A stretch of DNA of 17,684 nt from Gallionellaceae bacterium (lineage in GTDB: Bacteria > Pseudomonadota > Gammaproteobacteria > Burkholderiales > Gallionellaceae): positions 1 to 17,684 of the forward strand of contig JAITMU010000209.1 in assembly GCA_031277195.1 (NCBI GenBank), given 5' to 3'. Each line of letters begins with the position of its first letter. Positions within the stretch are counted from its first letter, which is position 1. Under the pieces are notes generated by a model that was given only the letters and a program-made list of their open reading frames with translations, searched no databases and was not told the origin of the DNA. The position numbers and the translations under genes were made by a program. Of the stretch, positions 14,033-17,684 are shown in pieces.

Positions 14033-16168
14033 TCACCTCGCCGTCAACTTCGCATACTCCAACACCAGCCACTTCGCTCCCGCGTGTTTGAAATTCACCT
14101 GCACCTGCCCGTCTCCGCCGCCCGTCAAATCCAGTACGACGCCTTCGCCAAATTTCTGATGAAACACGCGCTGCCCCACCTGCCAGGGCGATGAATTCGT
14201 CGCCGCCGCATTGCTGATTTTTCCCTGCGCCGCTGGGAAAGCATATCCTTCTCCGCGCATGGGCAATCGCGGCGTCAGCCAATGCAGCAGTTCATCCGGC
14301 AGCTCGCGCAAAAAGCTCGAAGCGATGCCGTAATTCACCTGCCCGTGCAACATGCGACTCTGCGCGAAAGTGAGATACAGCCGCCGCCGCGCGCGGGTGA
14401 GGGCAACGTACATCAGCCGCCGTTCTTCATCCAGACCGTCTTCGGTGTTGACGCTGTTCTGGTGCGGGAACAAACCTTCTTCGAGGCCGGTGATGAATAC
14501 GGTGTGAAACTCCAGCCCTTTGGCGGCGTGTACCGTCATCAGGTGCAGTGCGTCGGCATCCGCGCCCGCTTGATGCTCGCCCGCTTCCAGCGCGGCATGA
14601 GAGAGAAAGGCGGACAAGCTGTCGTCCTCGCTTTCCTGCACAAACATCGTCGCGGCGGTGATCAGTTCGTTCAGGTTTTCCAGCCGCTCCTGCGCTTCGC
14701 GCTGCTTGGCGCCGGTTTCATTCTGATAGTGCGCGCTCAACCCACTGTGCTGCAACACATGCTCCACGATTTCCGGCAGCGGCAGATGCGCAACACCGCG
14801 CATGGTCTCCATCAACGCGACGAATGCCGCGACCTTGCCGCCCGCGCGCGCCGCCGCTTCCCACAAGGTTGAGTTGTGCAGACGCGCATTCTCCTGCAAC
14901 TGCTCGACACTGCGCGCGCCGATGCCGCGCGTGGGAAAATTGATGATGCGCAACAGCGCGCTGTCGTCGCCCGTGTTTTCCAGAAGGCGCAGATACGCGA
15001 GCGCATGCTTGATTTCCTGCCGCTCAAAAAAGCGCAGCCCGCCATAAACGCGATACGCCACGCCCGCCGACACCAGCGCGTGTTCCAGCACGCGCGATTG
15101 CGCGTTGGAACGGTACAGCACCGCCATCTCGGACAGACGCACGCCCTCGCGCGCAAGCTGTTGCGCCTCTTCGACGATGAAGCGCGCCTCGTCGTTGTCG
15201 GTCGGCGCTTCATACACGCGCAACGGTTCGCCCTTGAGTTCCGCCGTCCACAAATTTTTGCCAAGACGATTGCGGTTGCGACTGATCAGCGCGTTGGCAG
15301 CTTCGAGGATGTTGCCGTGCGAACGGTAATTCTGTTCCAGCTTGATGACGTTCTCGATGTGAAAATCGCGCAGCAGTTCCTTCATGTTGCCCACATCCGC
15401 GCCGCGAAAAGCGTAGATGGATTGATCGTCGTCGCCGACCGCGAAGATGGCGTTGTCCTTGCCCGCCAGCAGTTTCAACCAGCGGTATTGCAGCGGATTC
15501 GTGTCCTGAAATTCATCCACCAGAATGTGTTTGAAGCGCGCCTGATAATGTTCGCGCAGCGGCGGATTGCGCGTCAGCAATTCGTAACAGCGCAACAGCA
15601 ACTCGGCGAAATCCACCACGCCTTCGCGCTGGCATTGCGCGTCGTACTCGGCAAAGACTTCCACCTTGCGCCGCGTATAGGGATCGTAGGCGTCCACGTC
15701 CGACGCGCGCAGCCCCTGCTCCTTGTTGCCACTGATGAACCACTGCATTTCGCGCGGCGGATATTTTTCGTCGTCCACGTTGAGCGCCTTCATCACGCGC
15801 TTGACCATCGACAGTTGATCGGCGGAATCGAGAATCTGAAAAGTCTGCGGCAGATTCGCTTCGCGGTGATGCGCGCGCAACATGCGATTGCACAGCCCGT
15901 GAAACGTGCCGATCCACATGCCGCGCGTGTTGATCGGCAACATCGCCGACAAGCGCGTCAACATTTCCTTCGCCGCCTTGTTGGTGAACGTCACCGCCAG
16001 AATGCCGTGCGGCGAAACCTGGCCGGTGTTGATGAGGTAAGCGATGCGCGTGGTCAGCACGCGCGTCTTGCCGCTGCCCGCGCCCGCGAGTATCAGCGCA
16101 GAACGAGCGGGCAATTCAACGGCGGCGCGTTGTTCGGTGTTGAGGCCGGAAAGGAGGGAGGTGTTCAT
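14033..16168 (-). CDS. uvrD: DNA helicase II, UvrD
   Basis: UvrD is a 3'-to-5' superfamily 1 helicase that removes incised strands in nucleotide-excision and mismatch repair. The 711-residue product matches the family from end to end: Walker A GAGSGKT at 29-35, FTNKAAKEM (motif Ia), GTFHGLCNRMLRAHH, the Walker B DEFQD at 218-222, VGDDDQSIYAFRGAD (motif III), LEQNYRSHGNILEAAN (motif IV), MTVHAAKGLEFHTVFI (motif V) and EERRLMYVALTRARRRL (motif VI). The C-terminal WQVGQRVFHQKFGEGVV is the Tudor-like RNA-polymerase-binding tail. The N-terminus aligns with E. coli UvrD, which fixes the ATG. No Shine-Dalgarno sequence is visible, and a strong palindrome ends 8 nt before the start. It follows glyS on the same strand. 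Confidence 0.97.
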   Translation of the reverse strand: MNTSLLSGLNTEQRAAVELPARSALILAGAGSGKTRVLTTRIAYLINTGQVSPHGILAVTFTNKAAKEMLTRLSAMLPINTRGMWIGTFHGLCNRMLRAHHREANLPQTFQILDSADQLSMVKRVMKALNVDDEKYPPREMQWFISGNKEQGLRASDVDAYDPYTRRKVEVFAEYDAQCQREGVVDFAELLLRCYELLTRNPPLREHYQARFKHILVDEFQDTNPLQYRWLKLLAGKDNAIFAVGDDDQSIYAFRGADVGNMKELLRDFHIENVIKLEQNYRSHGNILEAANALISRNRNRLGKNLWTAELKGEPLRVYEAPTDNDEARFIVEEAQQLAREGVRLSEMAVLYRSNAQSRVLEHALVSAGVAYRVYGGLRFFERQEIKHALAYLRLLENTGDDSALLRIINFPTRGIGARSVEQLQENARLHNSTLWEAAARAGGKVAAFVALMETMRGVAHLPLPEIVEHVLQHSGLSAHYQNETGAKQREAQERLENLNELITAATMFVQESEDDSLSAFLSHAALEAGEHQAGADADALHLMTVHAAKGLEFHTVFITGLEEGLFPHQNSVNTEDGLDEERRLMYVALTRARRRLYLTFAQSRMLHGQVNYGIASSFLRELPDELLHWLTPRLPMRGEGYAFPAAQGKISNAAATNSSPWQVGQRVFHQKFGEGVVLDLTGGGDGQVQVNFKHAGAKWLVLEYAKLTAR

Positions 16169-16176
16169 GCCGATTT

Positions 16177-16263
16177 GTAGGCTGGGTGGAGCGCAGCGAT
16201 ACCCATCAGATCAATGTCACTCCATTTTTAATGATGGGTATCGCTGCGCTCCACCCATCCTAC
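16177..16263. repeat. Palindromic intergenic repeat with 32-bp arms
   Basis: The arms at 16177-16208 and 16232-16263 are inverted copies matching at 31 of 32 bases around a 23-bp A/T-rich loop. The core GGGTGGAGCGCAGCGATACC belongs to a family of dispersed intergenic palindromes found in many proteobacteria. It fills almost the whole glyS-uvrD gap and would form a strong RNA hairpin, which may end glyS transcription or lower uvrD translation. It has no coding capacity. Confidence 0.8.
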
Positions 16264-16268
16264 GTCAT

Positions 16269-17684
16269 TCACACCGCCAAGCGTTCAATCTGCGCGACAC
16301 GGTTCATCGCGCGATGCAGTGCGGCGAGCAGACTGAGACGGTTGTTGCGCAACGCAGCATCTTCCGCATTCACCATCACGCCATCAAAAAACGCATCGAC
16401 CGGCGCGCGCAAGCTCGCCAGCGTTTGCAATGACGCGGTGTAATCGCCTGCGTCGAATTGCGCGTCGGCGCGCGGGACGACGTTCTGCATGGCCGCGTAC
16501 AACTCTTTTTCTGCCGCTTCGCGCAGCAGGGCGGGATTGATCTGCCCGCCAGCATCCGAAGATTTTTTCAGGATGTTGCCGATGCGCTTGTTCGCTGCGG
16601 CCAGCGCCGCAGCTTCGGGCAGCGCGGCAAAGGCGCGCACGGCGGCGAGGCGTTTGGGAATGTCGCCGAGACGTTGCGGTTGCAGGCTGACGACAGCATC
16701 GACTTCCAGCGCGGAATAGCCTTGTTCGCGCAGACTGCCCGCCAGACGTTCGTAGATGAATTCCGTCAGTTGCGCGGCGACTTTTTCGTCATGCACTTGC
16801 GCGGCCTCGAACAGCCAACTCAATTCCAGCGGCAAATCCTGCTCGATCAACATGCGGATGACGCCGAGCGCGTGACGACGCAACGCAAAAGGGTCTTTGT
16901 CGCCGGTGGGTGACTGGCCGATGCCGAACATGCCGGTTAATGTCTCCAGCTTGTCGGCCAGCGCGACGCAAACGCCCGCCGGATTGCGCGGCAGCGTGTC
17001 ACCGGCGAATTTCGGTTTGTAGTGATCTTCGATGGCGTCAGCAATCGCGACGGGCAGACCGTCGTGCAGCGCGTAATAGCGCCCCATGACGCCTTGCAGT
17101 TCGGGAAACTCACCCACCATATCGGTAAGCAGATCGGCCTTGGCGAGCCGCGCCGCGTGTTGCGCCTGCTGCGCGAGCGCATCGCCGCCAAGCTGTTTGC
17201 CGATGGCGGCAGCGAGGGCGGCGACGCGCTGCATGCGTTCGCCTTGCGTGCCGAGCTTGTTGTGATAAACCACCTTGTCGAGTTGCGCGACGCGCGACTC
17301 CAGCGTTTTCTTGCGATCCTGATCGAAGAAAAATTTGGCATCGGCCAGACGCGGGCGCACCACGCGCTCGTTGCCGTCGATCACCGCGGAAGGATCATCC
17401 GGCTTGATGTTGCTGACGATGAGAAATTTGCTGGTCAGCTTGCCTGCGGCATCGAGCAGCGGAAAATATTTTTGATTCGCCTTCATCGTGAGAATCAGGC
17501 ACTCCTGCGGCACGTCAAGAAATTCGGGGTCGAAGCGACAGGTCAGCACGTTCGGCCATTCGACCAATGCAGTCACTTCGTCGAGCAATGCGTCGTCGTC
17601 AATCGGCTGCAATCCTTCTTTCGCAGCGGCGGCCTGCAACTGGCGAGCGATCTCGGTGCGGCGTTCAGCGAAGCTGGCAAGGAC
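16269..17684 (-). CDS. glyS: Glycyl-tRNA synthetase beta subunit, C-terminal two thirds
   Basis: The frame stays open from the right edge, starting VLASFAERRTEIARQLQ, to the stop at 16269, giving about 471 residues of a protein usually near 700. It matches bacterial GlyS throughout: LLDEVTALVEWPNVLT, MKANQKYFPLLD, NERVVRPRLADAKFFFDQDRKK, FGIGQSPTGDKDPFALRRHALGV, AAANKRIGNILKK and VDAFFDGVMVNAEDAALRNNRL. With the alpha subunit GlyQ it forms the tetrameric enzyme that charges glycine to its tRNA; the beta chain recognises the tRNA. The true start, and probably glyQ, lie beyond the window. Internal TTG codons near 17639 are not starts. Confidence 0.97.
   Translation of the reverse strand, partial: VLASFAERRTEIARQLQAAAAKEGLQPIDDDALLDEVTALVEWPNVLTCRFDPEFLDVPQECLILTMKANQKYFPLLDAAGKLTSKFLIVSNIKPDDPSAVIDGNERVVRPRLADAKFFFDQDRKKTLESRVAQLDKVVYHNKLGTQGERMQRVAALAAAIGKQLGGDALAQQAQHAARLAKADLLTDMVGEFPELQGVMGRYYALHDGLPVAIADAIEDHYKPKFAGDTLPRNPAGVCVALADKLETLTGMFGIGQSPTGDKDPFALRRHALGVIRMLIEQDLPLELSWLFEAAQVHDEKVAAQLTEFIYERLAGSLREQGYSALEVDAVVSLQPQRLGDIPKRLAAVRAFAALPEAAALAAANKRIGNILKKSSDAGGQINPALLREAAEKELYAAMQNVVPRADAQFDAGDYTASLQTLASLRAPVDAFFDGVMVNAEDAALRNNRLSLLAALHRAMNRVAQIERLAV

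Noticed and set aside
14876..16180. 434-codon plus-strand open frame
   Set aside because: Antisense to uvrD, with no recognisable domain; uvrD is certain.

Overview
The window reads as a chromosomal segment of a moderately GC-rich proteobacterium. A betaproteobacterium, possibly an iron- or sulfur-oxidising member of Nitrosomonadales/Gallionellales, fits best. The grounds are the close match of UvrD and the GlyS beta subunit to their proteobacterial families, the YeaQ/GlsB-type membrane protein, and abundant palindromic intergenic repeats; the genus is a guess. Nearly every gene lies on the minus strand, so transcription runs right to left. The only convincing plus-strand gene is the small membrane protein at 13668-13916.

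Right third (about 13.5-17.7 kb): core genome. A glyS fragment runs off the right edge and is followed by uvrD. A 32-bp-arm palindrome separates them and ends 8 nt from the uvrD start codon. Between the convergent uvrD and yeaQ/glsB-like genes sits a pair of GC-rich hairpins that probably acts as a two-way terminator. A divergent promoter region (13494-13667) separates the glsB-like gene from a 573-residue protein of unknown function with a probable alpha/alpha-toroid domain.

Middle and left (about 11.5 kb down to 0.5 kb): a tight run of nine minus-strand genes with gaps of 2-61 bp or short overlaps. It begins with a Phd/VapC-type toxin-antitoxin pair that has a clear palindromic operator. 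Next come a secreted HExxH protein, a PhnW-like class V aminotransferase, a LicC/PntC-like cytidylyltransferase, a Vat/CatB-type acetyltransferase, a Tat-exported PhoD-type phosphodiesterase, a polytopic membrane protein with a cytoplasmic kinase-like domain, and a 1055-residue fusion of a Fic domain, a complete Mur-ligase module and an unrecognised C-terminal domain. Left of the cluster is a second toxin-antitoxin-like module: a frameshifted DUF4258 gene and the first codons of its likely antitoxin.

The central cluster is the most interesting part. Making an amine (aminotransferase), activating a phospho-compound with CTP (cytidylyltransferase), a kinase-like domain, a Fic domain, an amide-forming Mur ligase and an exported phosphodiesterase together suggest a pathway that builds and attaches a phospho-amino substituent (phosphocholine-, phosphoethanolamine- or aminoethylphosphonate-like) on a cell-envelope polymer or peptide. 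That role is inference. The gene architecture, fusion, overlaps and motifs are read directly from the sequence.
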